Below are positions 42,733 through 50,240 of a DNA stretch of 50,240 nucleotides, one piece after another. The DNA is from an uncultured Pelagibacteraceae bacterium (GTDB lineage Bacteria; Pseudomonadota; Alphaproteobacteria; Pelagibacterales; Pelagibacteraceae), in NCBI GenBank assembly GCA_902619665.1, contig CACNFB010000006.1, positions 1 through 50,240 of the forward strand. The letters are read 5' to 3'. Made by a program: the position numbers and the translations under genes. The first letter of the stretch is position 1; every line of letters begins with the position of its first letter. The notes beneath the pieces are model-generated. The model did not search any database. It worked only from the letters and a program-made list of their open reading frames with translations, and was not told the origin of the DNA.

Positions 42733-44639
42733 GGTATTGTTTTATCTATTATTTTTCTCAATGTAACATCGAATAATAGTCCCAGCATACCCATAATAAA
42801 TATGGTTATCCAAATAACTTCATATTGAAAATATTTTTTTGCAACATTTTCTACAAATCCTATACCAGTAGTTCCTGCTAAGAACTCTGCTGCAACCAAT
42901 GTTCCCCAACACATTCCAACTGCAACTCTAATTCCTGTTAAAATTTCAGGTAAGGAGTTTGGAAATATTACATATCTTAATATTTGTTTCTTTGATGCTC
43001 CAAGCGAGTGAGCAGCATGAATTTTTGATAATTGAGTTCCAGATGCACCAGCTCTTGCAGAAATAATCATAATAGATAGCGAAACCATAAATAATAAAAA
43101 TACTTTTCCAGTATTATCTATTCCAAGAACTGAAATAATAAGTGGAGCCCATGCTAAAGGTGGTACTGGTCTATAAAGCTCGATTAATGGATCAAAGAAA
43201 CCTTTTGCAAACCGATTTAATCCCATAAATAAACCTAAAGGAACACCAATTAAAATTCCAAAGACTAAACCTAAAAATACTCTTAAAAAAGAGTCCCAGA
43301 TATGTCCATAAGGCACTGGAATTTTGAACAATTTAAAGTCACCTGTAACAACTTTTAAAACTTTTCCTTTAAAGTTTTGTTTAACAACACCATCAGATGA
43401 ATGAACTGGGTATTCTCCTGGCAAAATATCTGCAATCCAGTCAGGTAAAATAAACCCAACTATTTTACTAACATCCATCATATCAATCCAAAGTAATGGA
43501 ATATTTTTGTAACCAACACTTGGTTTTGACATTAAGATAAACTTATTTAACGTATCAGATGGTTTTGGTAACCATCTACCAGATCCTTGCTCAGAACAAC
43601 TTGTTCCGCTTGAAACAATTGTTCCAGCAGGGAATAAAAATATATCAACAAATCTTAAACCACCTTGTTCTGCTTTTTGGAGATTATCAAATTCAACAAT
43701 TGCATTTTGCATTTCATTAAGAGCGCTTGGTGGATAAATACTTGCAAATTCTATTCTTCTTGCAATTTTAACAATATCTTTTGCATAGTTAGATGCTATT
43801 TCTTCTGCATCACTTAAATCTTTTCTGTACGCTTTTATATCTTCTTTAAGTTGTTTAATTGAATTTTTAAATTGTGGATTATGATTTCTTAATTTAAAGA
43901 ATTTATCATTAATAATTGTAAGCTCTTCTGCGGCAGCTTGGAATTTCAAACCTCTATCAGTTGCAGCAATTAAAGGGACTTCAATAGTATTTTCTATAGA
44001 TCCAGTTCCTGCTTGCACCTTTATAATACCCCAATCACCTTGTTCAGAAACTGCAATTTGTCTTGCACTTTTTTCATCAGGAGTTTCAAATGGATAATCT
44101 TTCTTTTTAAAGTTTGAACTTAAAATCCTTAACTCATCAGTCATTTCTTTAATTTTTATCTTAGTATCCATCTCCATTAAATTTTCATTTGTAAGTAATG
44201 GAATTAACTGAGATGTTTTATTTACAAATCCAACTAATGTAGTTTTTTGCTGTGAGTTTAATTGTTGTGAACCTTGTATTTCATTACTTATTTTACTTAA
44301 ATTTTTATTTTCAATTTTTATAATAGAAGTACTTTTGAATTCTCTTTCCTCAATTGGGAATTGATATTTTAGTCCAAGTAAAGACTCATTAACTTTAGCA
44401 ACCTGGCATAATTCATTTGCAGATTTTGGATAAAATCCTTTAGCGATATCCCACGAATAATAAAGCCAAACAAGTAGGATTGCACTACTTCCAACAATAA
44501 TCCAGTGAGTACCACCTTTAGCTCTTTCAGGATTACCAAAAACAGCATCAACTTTTTCTGTTTTAATTAATCTTCTCCCATAAAGAATACATCCAACAAT
44601 GGATACAAGAATTAAGATTGTTATAAATTGAGTAAACAT
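42714..44639 (-). CDS. TauC/SsuC-type ABC permease with large N-terminal extension
   Basis: A 641-residue ABC transporter permease. The C-terminal ~210 residues are a normal nitrate/sulfonate-type permease (helices from HIWDSFLRVFLGLVFGIL onward, with the EAA-loop analogue HAAHSLGASKKQILRYVIFP). Ordinary TauC/SsuC proteins are only about 250-280 residues. Residues 1-65 carry two extra helices, and about residues 66-400 form an additional hydrophilic, partly coiled-coil domain (for example IKQLKEDIKAYRKDLSDAEE) with five or so Cys-poor stretches, presumably periplasmic. It may act as a built-in docking or sensing part. The ATG overlaps the tauB stop by one base. Confidence 0.85.
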   Translation of the reverse strand: MFTQFITILILVSIVGCILYGRRLIKTEKVDAVFGNPERAKGGTHWIIVGSSAILLVWLYYSWDIAKGFYPKSANELCQVAKVNESLLGLKYQFPIEEREFKSTSIIKIENKNLSKISNEIQGSQQLNSQQKTTLVGFVNKTSQLIPLLTNENLMEMDTKIKIKEMTDELRILSSNFKKKDYPFETPDEKSARQIAVSEQGDWGIIKVQAGTGSIENTIEVPLIAATDRGLKFQAAAEELTIINDKFFKLRNHNPQFKNSIKQLKEDIKAYRKDLSDAEEIASNYAKDIVKIARRIEFASIYPPSALNEMQNAIVEFDNLQKAEQGGLRFVDIFLFPAGTIVSSGTSCSEQGSGRWLPKPSDTLNKFILMSKPSVGYKNIPLLWIDMMDVSKIVGFILPDWIADILPGEYPVHSSDGVVKQNFKGKVLKVVTGDFKLFKIPVPYGHIWDSFLRVFLGLVFGILIGVPLGLFMGLNRFAKGFFDPLIELYRPVPPLAWAPLIISVLGIDNTGKVFLLFMVSLSIMIISARAGASGTQLSKIHAAHSLGASKKQILRYVIFPNSLPEILTGIRVAVGMCWGTLVAAEFLAGTTGIGFVENVAKKYFQYEVIWITIFIMGMLGLLFDVTLRKIIDKTIPWRGKG

Positions 44640-45436
44640 TAATTATCTTTCCCCATTATTTCTTCTTCCATATTCCAAATCATAGATAGAATTTCTTCTC
44701 TTTTAGACGAAAACTCTTTATTTTTTTTAATTTCTCTTAAATCATCTTTTAATCCCATTTCTGCAAATGGAAGTTTATACTCTTTGTGTATTCGACCTGG
44801 TCTTGGTGCCATGACATATAATCTTTCTCCAAGCAACAAAGCTTCTTCAACTGAGTGAGTAATTAGTATTATTGTCTTACCTGTTTCTTTCCAAATTTTT
44901 AAAACTAATGACTGCATTTTTTCTCTTGTTAATGCATCTAATGCACCTAGAGGTTCATCCATTAAAATTAAATCTGGATCATTAATTAAACATCTTGCAA
45001 GAGCAACCCTTTGCTGCATACCACCAGATAATTGATAAGTAGGTGTGTTGCCAAATCCTTTAAGACCAACTATTTCTAACCACTCATCAACTTTTTTTTG
45101 AGTTTCTTCTGGATCTTTCTTTTTCATTCTAAGACCAAAGTTTACATTTTCAGAAACTGTTAACCATTCAAACAAAGCACCTTGTTGGAAAACCATTCCT
45201 CTATCAACTCCAGGTCCATTAATTTCATTATTACCCAATGTAATTGTTCCAGAAGTTGGTCTAATAAAACCAGCTGCAATATTTAGTAATGTTGTTTTTC
45301 CACAACCTGATGGACCTAATACAGTTAAAAGCTCACCTTTTTTAATTGTAAAATTTAAATCTTTTAAAGCATGAACAGTTTCTCCTTTGGGAGATTTAAA
45401 AATCATGTTTAAATTTTGTGAAACTAAATCACTCAT
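44639..45436 (-). CDS. TauB/SsuB-type ABC transporter ATPase
   Basis: A 265-residue ATP-binding subunit of a taurine/nitrate/sulfonate-type importer. Walker A GPSGCGKTT (about residues 41-49), Q-loop VFQQGALFEWLTV, signature LSGGMQQRVALAR, Walker B LILMDEPLGALD and H-loop ITHSVEEAL are all intact. It sits between the binding-protein gene and the permease gene on one transcript, and its stop overlaps the permease start. Upstream, a strong hairpin at 45469-45502 separates it from tauA, so its expression is likely lower than that of the binding protein. Confidence 0.94.
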   Translation of the reverse strand: MSDLVSQNLNMIFKSPKGETVHALKDLNFTIKKGELLTVLGPSGCGKTTLLNIAAGFIRPTSGTITLGNNEINGPGVDRGMVFQQGALFEWLTVSENVNFGLRMKKKDPEETQKKVDEWLEIVGLKGFGNTPTYQLSGGMQQRVALARCLINDPDLILMDEPLGALDALTREKMQSLVLKIWKETGKTIILITHSVEEALLLGERLYVMAPRPGRIHKEYKLPFAEMGLKDDLREIKKNKEFSSKREEILSMIWNMEEEIMGKDN

Positions 45437-45461
45437 AAGATGACTTTATATTAAAATTCTC

Positions 45462-45502
45462 ATAAAAAAAATAGGCACCAATTAGAAAATTGGCGCCTAT
45501 TT
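45462..45502 (-). terminator. Intrinsic terminator between tauA-like and tauB-like genes
   Basis: The arms at 45469-45483 and 45488-45502 form a 15-base stem with a 4-base loop, one position being mismatched in the plus strand but a G-U pair in RNA read from the minus strand. Read in that direction the stem is followed by an uninterrupted T-run (A-run at 45464-45470 in the plus strand). This is a classical Rho-independent terminator, 20 bases after the tauA stop. Because tauB and tauC lie just beyond it on the same strand, partial read-through would give high binding protein and low membrane components. Confidence 0.9.
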
Positions 45503-45522
45503 AATTTTAATAAACCTTTAGA

Positions 45523-46464
45523 TTATAAAGGTAAGAAACTAGTGTCTACGTTTCCTCTTGGTGTTCCCATTCCTTTTAAGAATGCATCAAGATTTCCTTT
45601 AGTCATAGACTGTTTAGTCTCTTCAGGTGTTAAAAATTTGAAACCACTTAAAGTTTCTTTCATATCAGCAACTTTCATTTCTGAAGCTTTTGACATAGCG
45701 TTCATATCGCTTTTGCCATTTCTGTATCTTTCGTTTGCTTCGTGAGTTACTTCAATAAAAGTTCTTAGCATACCTGGGTTTTCCTTCATAAACTTCGTAG
45801 TTACTGAAGTAATATCTATTCCAAGAATACCAGCATCTCTTGCTTCTTGAACTGTAAGTAATCTAGTACCAACTGCAGTTGCAGCTTTGATTGAATTACC
45901 ACCAAATAAACATGCCATTACAACATCACCGCTTACTAATGCAGCAGCTCCTTCCTCAGGGTCCATTTGAATGATATCCATTTTTTTTCTGTCAGCTCCA
46001 ACAACTTTCATACTTTCATCAAAAACGTATTCAGCCATTGTTCCTAGTGGTACAGCAACTTTTTTACCCTCAAGTTCTGTAGCATTAGCTTTTGTAATAC
46101 CAGATGCATTTGAAGTTACGCAAGTTGTTCCACCCATTCCATATTCCATAGCAATATCAACAAGCTTAATTGGCGCTTTTGATTTAACTGCGTTAATGAA
46201 AGGTACTAAACCTTGTGAATAAGAAATATCAATATCTCCAGCTAACATTGCATCAGTCATCGCTCCACCGTTCGTGAAGTTTGTCCACTTAACTGGTACA
46301 CCTAATGCTTTTGCAAAGTTTTTTTTCATCATGTCCTCTAAATTCGGACTTGGCCATTCTAAGAAGTAAGCAACTCTAACTTCTTTTGCAGCTGAATTAG
46401 CAACTGAAATAGTAAGGTTAAGAGCTAAAATAGTTCCAAGAATAAAACTTAGTATTTTTTTCAT
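45523..46464 (-). CDS. TauA-type periplasmic substrate-binding protein
   Basis: A 313-residue periplasmic binding protein with a signal peptide (about residues 1-24, MKKILSFILGTILALNLT and then a cut after ANSA). The mature part opens with KEVRVAYFLEWPSPNLEDM and contains TNFTNGGAMTDAMLAGDIDISYSQG, the typical NMT1/TauA-SsuA binding fold, followed by VAVPLGTMAEYVFDESM. Substrates of the group include taurine, alkanesulfonates and thiamine precursors. The adjacent aminotransferase and alanine dehydrogenase favour taurine or another amino-sulfonate. Strong ribosome site AAGGAGAGG before the ATG. Confidence 0.9.
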   Translation of the reverse strand: MKKILSFILGTILALNLTISVANSAAKEVRVAYFLEWPSPNLEDMMKKNFAKALGVPVKWTNFTNGGAMTDAMLAGDIDISYSQGLVPFINAVKSKAPIKLVDIAMEYGMGGTTCVTSNASGITKANATELEGKKVAVPLGTMAEYVFDESMKVVGADRKKMDIIQMDPEEGAAALVSGDVVMACLFGGNSIKAATAVGTRLLTVQEARDAGILGIDITSVTTKFMKENPGMLRTFIEVTHEANERYRNGKSDMNAMSKASEMKVADMKETLSGFKFLTPEETKQSMTKGNLDAFLKGMGTPRGNVDTSFLPL

Positions 46465-46645
46465 TTATTCCTCTCCTTATTTAAATTTATAAAGAGTATT
46501 AAAGTTGAAAAAGAGACCAAAGTAAACGATCTTATTGTATGGTTTGGGGCGACACAATTATCTATTCAATTTTAAGTTGTATCAAACTATTATAATTTTA
46601 TAGTTAAATTAAATGATTTAGTCTAAAGATTAAGAATATAAAAAA
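46465..46645. promoter_or_regulatory. Divergent control region between the TauA-type gene and the aminotransferase gene
   Basis: A 181-base gap serving two divergent operons. It holds a strong ribosome site for the TauA-type gene (AAGGAGAGG at the left edge, reverse strand). TTGTAT occurs twice, near 46534 and 46577, the second followed by a possible -10 TATAAT near 46590 for the aminotransferase gene. GGTTTGGGGCGACAC near 46542-46556 is the only GC-rich stretch. I see no matched inverted repeat longer than 6 bases and no TauR (GntR/MocR) gene in the window. Confidence 0.45.
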
Positions 46646-47986
46646 ATGAGTCAAAAACCATCAATTCCAAATTCTTTAAATGAACATTGGATGCCATTTA
46701 CATCTAATAAAGACTTTAAAGAAAGACCAAGATTAATTACAGAAGCAAAAGGTGTTTATTTAAAAAATCACGAGGGCAATACACAAATTGATGCAAGCTC
46801 TGGTCTTTTTTGTAATCCATTAGGTCATGGTAGAATGGAAATTATTGATGCAATTACAAATCAACTAAAAACTTTAGATTATGCTCAACCGTTCCAACAA
46901 GGTTTTGGTGGATCATTTGAGTTAGCAACTAGAATTTCAAAACATACACCAGGAAATTTGAATAGAATTTTTTACACAATTTGTGGATCAACTGCTGTTG
47001 AAACTGCAATTAAAATTAGTATCGCTTATCATAAAGCAAGAGGAGAAGGACAAAGATTTAGATTTGTTGGAAGAGAAAGAGCTTACCATGGTATGAATAT
47101 TGGTGCCACTTCAGTAGGTGGAATGATCAATAATGTTAAAGCATATGCAAGCGTTTTAATGCCTGGTGTAGTTCACATGAGACATACACATTTAGACGAA
47201 CATAAGTTTATATCTGGTCAACCAGAAACAGGTGCAGAAATTGCAAATGATTTGGAGAGAATATGCACAAACTTTGGTGCTGAAAATATTGCAGCATGTA
47301 TAGTAGAACCAATTGCTGGATCTACTGGAACATTAGTTCCACCAGTTGGATATTTACAAAGACTTAGAGAACTTTGCGACAAACATAATATTCTTTTAAT
47401 TTTTGATGAAGTTATTACAGGATGGGGCAGAACAGGTTCAACTTTTGGCGCTCAAGAGTTTGGTGTAACTCCTGATATAATGACAATGGCAAAAGCTACA
47501 ACAAACGGAATTGTTCCTTTTGGTGTTGTTGCATGTAAAGAAGAAATTTATGATGCAGTAATGGATAATTCCCCTAAAGGAGTAATAGAACTTTTCCACG
47601 GTTATACTTATTCTGGAATTCCAATATCTGTTGCGGCAGCTTTAGCAGTTCAAGATATATTTGAAAAAGAAGATATTTTTAATAGAGCAAAAGAATTAGC
47701 TCCTTATTTCCAAGAAGGTTTATTCTCATTAAAAGATATTGATGTTGTAGAAAATATCAGAGGATATGGAATGATGGGTGGTATTGATATTAAGATGGAT
47801 ACAAAACCAGGTAGAGCAGGACTTGCAACATTTAAACATTGTTATGATGCAGGAGTAAATTTTAAAGCTACTGGAGACTGTTTAATTATTGCACCTATGT
47901 TTATTTGTGAAAAAAAACATATTGATGAAATAATCGATAAGTTAAGAACAGGAATTACGAACTATAGTAAAAGTAAAAAGAATTAA
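46646..47986 (+). CDS. Class III omega-amino acid/taurine:pyruvate-type aminotransferase
   Basis: A 446-residue PLP aminotransferase of class III. It begins with LNEHWMPFTSNKDFKERPRL, typical of the beta-alanine/omega-amino-acid:pyruvate group, then CGSTAVETAIKIS for cofactor phosphate, YHGMNIGATSVGG, and the PLP segment LIFDEVITGWGRTGS. The lysine is in MTMAKATTNGIVPFG (near residue 285). With alanine dehydrogenase directly downstream and a TauABC-type importer divergent upstream, the best guess is taurine or beta-alanine:pyruvate transamination yielding sulfoacetaldehyde or malonate semialdehyde plus alanine. Confidence 0.9.
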   Translation: MSQKPSIPNSLNEHWMPFTSNKDFKERPRLITEAKGVYLKNHEGNTQIDASSGLFCNPLGHGRMEIIDAITNQLKTLDYAQPFQQGFGGSFELATRISKHTPGNLNRIFYTICGSTAVETAIKISIAYHKARGEGQRFRFVGRERAYHGMNIGATSVGGMINNVKAYASVLMPGVVHMRHTHLDEHKFISGQPETGAEIANDLERICTNFGAENIAACIVEPIAGSTGTLVPPVGYLQRLRELCDKHNILLIFDEVITGWGRTGSTFGAQEFGVTPDIMTMAKATTNGIVPFGVVACKEEIYDAVMDNSPKGVIELFHGYTYSGIPISVAAALAVQDIFEKEDIFNRAKELAPYFQEGLFSLKDIDVVENIRGYGMMGGIDIKMDTKPGRAGLATFKHCYDAGVNFKATGDCLIIAPMFICEKKHIDEIIDKLRTGITNYSKSKKN

Positions 47987-47994
47987 TTTTCTTT

Positions 47995-49110
47995 ATGAAA
48001 ATTGGCGTTCCAAAAGAAATAAAGCCTCAAGAAAACAGAATTGGATTAACCCCTGATAGTGTCAGAAATTTAGTTTCAAATGGTCATGATGTTTTAATTG
48101 AAAACAATGGTGGGTTTGAAGCAGGATTTGAAAACTCTGCATATACTTCTGCTGGTGCAAAAATAATAGATAAAGCTGAGGATATTTTTAATGACTCTGA
48201 CATTATTGTAAAAGTAAAAGAACCATTATCTAATGAAGTGAAAATGATTAAAGAAAATCAAATTGTTTTTACTTATCTTCACTTAGCCGCAGCAAAAGAA
48301 TTAACACAAGGATTAATTAACTCTAAAGGTATCTGTATTGCTTATGAAACTGTTACAGATCAAAATGGAAGATTACCACTTTTAGCACCAATGAGCGCTG
48401 TTGCAGGAAGAATGTCGGTTCAAGCAGGAGCACATTGTTTAGAGAAAAATCAAAAGGGTAGGGGAGTATTGTTAGGCGGAGCACCTGGTGTAGAAGGTGG
48501 TACTGTAGTGATTTTAGGTGGAGGAGTTGTTGGAGAAAATGCTGCTGATATTGCAACAGGCATGTTAGCAAAAGTTCATATTGTAGATAAATCTGAAAAA
48601 AGATTACAAGAGCTTACTAAAAAATTTGGAAACAAAATAATTCCACAACAAGCAGATAACATTGATTTAAAAAAATTAATTTCAGAGGCAGATCTATTAG
48701 TTGGTGGTGTATTAATTCCAGGTGCAGAAGCTCCAAAATTAGTCACAAAAGATATGTTGAAATTAATGAAGAGAGGATCAGTTATTGTAGATGTTGCAAT
48801 TGATCAAGGCGGATGTGTTGAAACAAGCAAACCAACTACTCATGCAAACCCTACTTATATTGTCGATGATATCGTTCATTATTGCGTTGCAAATATGCCC
48901 GGAGGTGTTCCACGTACATCAACTCTAGCATTAAATAAAGTAACATTACCTTTTTTAAATAAATTAGCAAAAGATGGTTATCAAAAAGCTCTTAAAGATG
49001 ATCCTAACTTTTTAGCAGGTTTAAATGTATGTAAAGGCAATGTTACATATAAAGCTGTTGCAGATACCTTTGGTCACAAATTTCTTTCACCAACGGAGGC
49101 ATTAAATTAA
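47995..49110 (+). CDS. ald: Alanine dehydrogenase
   Basis: A 371-residue NAD-dependent alanine dehydrogenase. It starts MKIGVPKEIKPQENRIGLTP, as in all Ald/transhydrogenase-type proteins, has KVKEPLSNEV and FTYLHLAAAKELTQ (with the active-site His), the NAD-binding glycine stretch ILGGGVVGENAADIA near residue 170, and VDVAIDQGGCVETSKPTTH. It would return alanine produced by the aminotransferase to pyruvate with release of ammonium. The start ATG lies 8 bases after the aminotransferase stop. Length equals the family norm (about 370). Confidence 0.97.
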   Translation: MKIGVPKEIKPQENRIGLTPDSVRNLVSNGHDVLIENNGGFEAGFENSAYTSAGAKIIDKAEDIFNDSDIIVKVKEPLSNEVKMIKENQIVFTYLHLAAAKELTQGLINSKGICIAYETVTDQNGRLPLLAPMSAVAGRMSVQAGAHCLEKNQKGRGVLLGGAPGVEGGTVVILGGGVVGENAADIATGMLAKVHIVDKSEKRLQELTKKFGNKIIPQQADNIDLKKLISEADLLVGGVLIPGAEAPKLVTKDMLKLMKRGSVIVDVAIDQGGCVETSKPTTHANPTYIVDDIVHYCVANMPGGVPRTSTLALNKVTLPFLNKLAKDGYQKALKDDPNFLAGLNVCKGNVTYKAVADTFGHKFLSPTEALN

Positions 49111-49755
49111 ATGATTAGATTTTTTAAACTTTTTTTTTTTTTCGTATTAATTTTTAATATTAATAATAAGGCTGGAGCTATTACAGGTATTGGACCAATA
49201 AAATTTAGCAATCAAACATTGGATCATTTTTTTGCCTATTTAAGAGGTGATGGTAATTCAAGTGGAGATGTTGGTAGAAAAAAAGGATCACCATCAGCAT
49301 TCGCTGTGAATCCAGAGGGAACATATTCTTATTATAGTTACTGTCCCATAAAATACGGATCGGGTGCTTGTAGAACTGATTATGGTAAAATTGTTCAATT
49401 ATGTTCTAAAGGAAGTAAAGCTTATGGAGGCAGTAGATGCAAACTGTTTGCAAGAGGTTATAAAGTTGTTTGGGGCGGAGCAAATATAAAATTTTCAAAA
49501 AAATTTGATGAGCAGATTGTGCTTGCAGTTTTTAAAGAAAATGGATGGTATGAGGAATTTTCTAATAAACCTTCAACTGGTTCTGGTGAAAATAAATATA
49601 TTCAAAAAAAGAAAAATAAAAAGAAGCCAAAAATGGTGAAAGAAAAAAAAAACAAAAATATAGTTTCAGAGCTACAAGAACTAAAAAAACTACGTGAAGA
49701 AGGAATTTTGACAGAGGATGAATTTAAAGATGCAAAAAAAAAATTGCTTGAGTAA
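49111..49755 (+). CDS. Secreted protein with C-terminal SHOCT-like domain
   Basis: A 214-residue protein with a signal peptide (residues 1-23, ending NKAGA). The middle region has four Cys (YCPIKYGSGACRTDYG, QLCSKGSK, RCKLFARG) and an end with a lysine-rich linker (about 165-180). The final ~30 residues, ELQELKKLREEGILTEDEF, are a SHOCT domain, a short oligomerisation helix pair. Function unknown. It starts directly after the ald stop with no gap and is followed 6 bases later by another secreted protein gene, so co-transcription with ald is possible by position. Confidence 0.8.
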   Translation: MIRFFKLFFFFVLIFNINNKAGAITGIGPIKFSNQTLDHFFAYLRGDGNSSGDVGRKKGSPSAFAVNPEGTYSYYSYCPIKYGSGACRTDYGKIVQLCSKGSKAYGGSRCKLFARGYKVVWGGANIKFSKKFDEQIVLAVFKENGWYEEFSNKPSTGSGENKYIQKKKNKKKPKMVKEKKNKNIVSELQELKKLREEGILTEDEFKDAKKKLLE

Positions 49756-49761
49756 ATATAG

Positions 49762-50240
49762 ATGAGATTAATTTTTAAAATTTTAATTATCCTACTAATC
49801 AATTTAAATGTTTTTGCTGATATAAAACAATATGAAATTGAAGGTATGTCGATAGGAGATAGTGCTTTAAATTTTTACTCTGAAGATGAATTATTAAAAA
49901 ACCAACAGAATTGGTTTCGTCAAAAATCTGTTAAAGCATCTGAATTTCTTGAAGTTGAAGGTACATATAATGATATACAGCTGATGTACAAAAAAAAAGA
50001 CAGTGCTTACACAATCGAGGGAATTTCTGCGCTTATCTATATGGACGTAAATAAATGTGAAGATATTCTAGATGAAGAAGCCTTAAAAATATCTTCTTCT
50101 TTCGGTTCTGATTTAAAAAAAGATTATGGAAAAAAAAGAAAGAAGCATACTTATGATAAATCTGGAAAGAGTTTTGTTATTGAGAAAAGGTATAAATTCA
50201 GTAATAACGATGAATTGATCATAGCGTGTTATTATTGGTC
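49762..50240 (+). CDS. Secreted protein, 3'-truncated by window edge
   Basis: An ATG at 49762 opens a frame to the end of the window (159 codons seen). The first 20 residues are a signal peptide (MRLIFKILIILLINLNVFA), then a polar alpha/beta sequence with EIEGMSIGDSALNFYSEDEL, AYTIEGISALIYMDVNKCED and late Cys near residue 155. It has no membrane segment after the signal and no family I can name. The opening EGMSIGDS is a common start of periplasmic proteins of marine alphaproteobacteria in my experience, but this is weak. The C-terminus lies outside the window. Confidence 0.7.
   Translation, partial: MRLIFKILIILLINLNVFADIKQYEIEGMSIGDSALNFYSEDELLKNQQNWFRQKSVKASEFLEVEGTYNDIQLMYKKKDSAYTIEGISALIYMDVNKCEDILDEEALKISSSFGSDLKKDYGKKRKKHTYDKSGKSFVIEKRYKFSNNDELIIACYYW

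Noticed and set aside
1..50240. CRISPR arrays, insertion sequences, prophage, tRNA or rRNA genes
   Set aside because: No regularly spaced repeats, transposase or integrase motifs, or cloverleaf-like GC-richer segments were found on either strand by reading.

Overview
The window is very AT-rich (roughly 30% GC by eye), tightly packed, with most intergenic gaps under 50 bases and many 1-11 base overlaps between neighbouring genes. Gene content and style (Suf-only Fe-S assembly, SufU/SufT, DMT exporters, a TauABC-type importer beside an omega-aminotransferase and alanine dehydrogenase, alternative oxidase, few regulators, no mobile elements) point to a streamlined marine alphaproteobacterium of the SAR11/Pelagibacterales type. 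This assignment comes from recognising the gene content, not from a database search. No rRNA, tRNA, CRISPR, insertion sequence or prophage gene was found, and no gene-free stretch exceeds 300 bases.

Layout. 1-5349: tail of an unknown gene, an AsmA/YhdP-like envelope protein, tyrS, anmK and an alpha/beta hydrolase. 5350-11667: a control region with two tandem Fur/IRO-like boxes and a near-consensus IscR type-1 site, followed by iscR-sufB-sufC-sufD-sufS-sufU-sufT-sufA. 11673-15511: glnA (reverse), a YbaK-type editing protein and two EamA transporters separated by a parS-like palindrome. 15614-19583: an aldehyde block consisting of an ExaC/AldB-type aldehyde dehydrogenase with a strongly basic N-terminal tail, its usual DUF779 partner behind a GC-rich hairpin, a GYD protein and a second aldehyde dehydrogenase. 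19586-27174: a 41-residue membrane peptide, ccdA, two methyltransferases, a GBBH/TauD-type dioxygenase, an IMPase, an epimerase, a CMD/AhpD-type protein, an SMR transporter, a 47-residue membrane peptide, a SRAP protein and a hypothetical protein. 27164-28841: five small reverse-strand genes of little-known families. 28922-31219: cysE-cysK and an ETHE1-like persulfide dioxygenase. 31295-36103: 1-Cys peroxiredoxin, methyltransferase, LysE/ArgO exporter, alternative oxidase and an autotransporter with five propeller-like repeats.

36106-49110 looks like an organosulfur/amine region. A three-gene reverse operon (Ldh2/ComC-like, PTA/PTB-like, HisD/HpsN-like) is followed by a GT2/GT-C glycosylation pair. 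Next comes a TauA-TauB-TauC set whose permease carries a very long N-terminal extension, with a PQQ-type sugar dehydrogenase at its 3' end and a strong terminator hairpin between tauA and tauB. A divergent class III aminotransferase and alanine dehydrogenase follow. A working model is import of taurine or a similar amino-sulfonate, transamination with pyruvate, and recycling of alanine by Ald, with the HisD/PTA/Ldh2 operon acting on related C2/C3 sulfonates. No xsc, suyAB or cuyA is visible here, so the downstream desulfonation step is not shown. The window ends with two secreted proteins, the second cut by the window edge.

The best-supported regulatory observations are the IscR box and tandem Fur/IRO boxes at the suf promoter, and the tauA/tauB intercistronic terminator.
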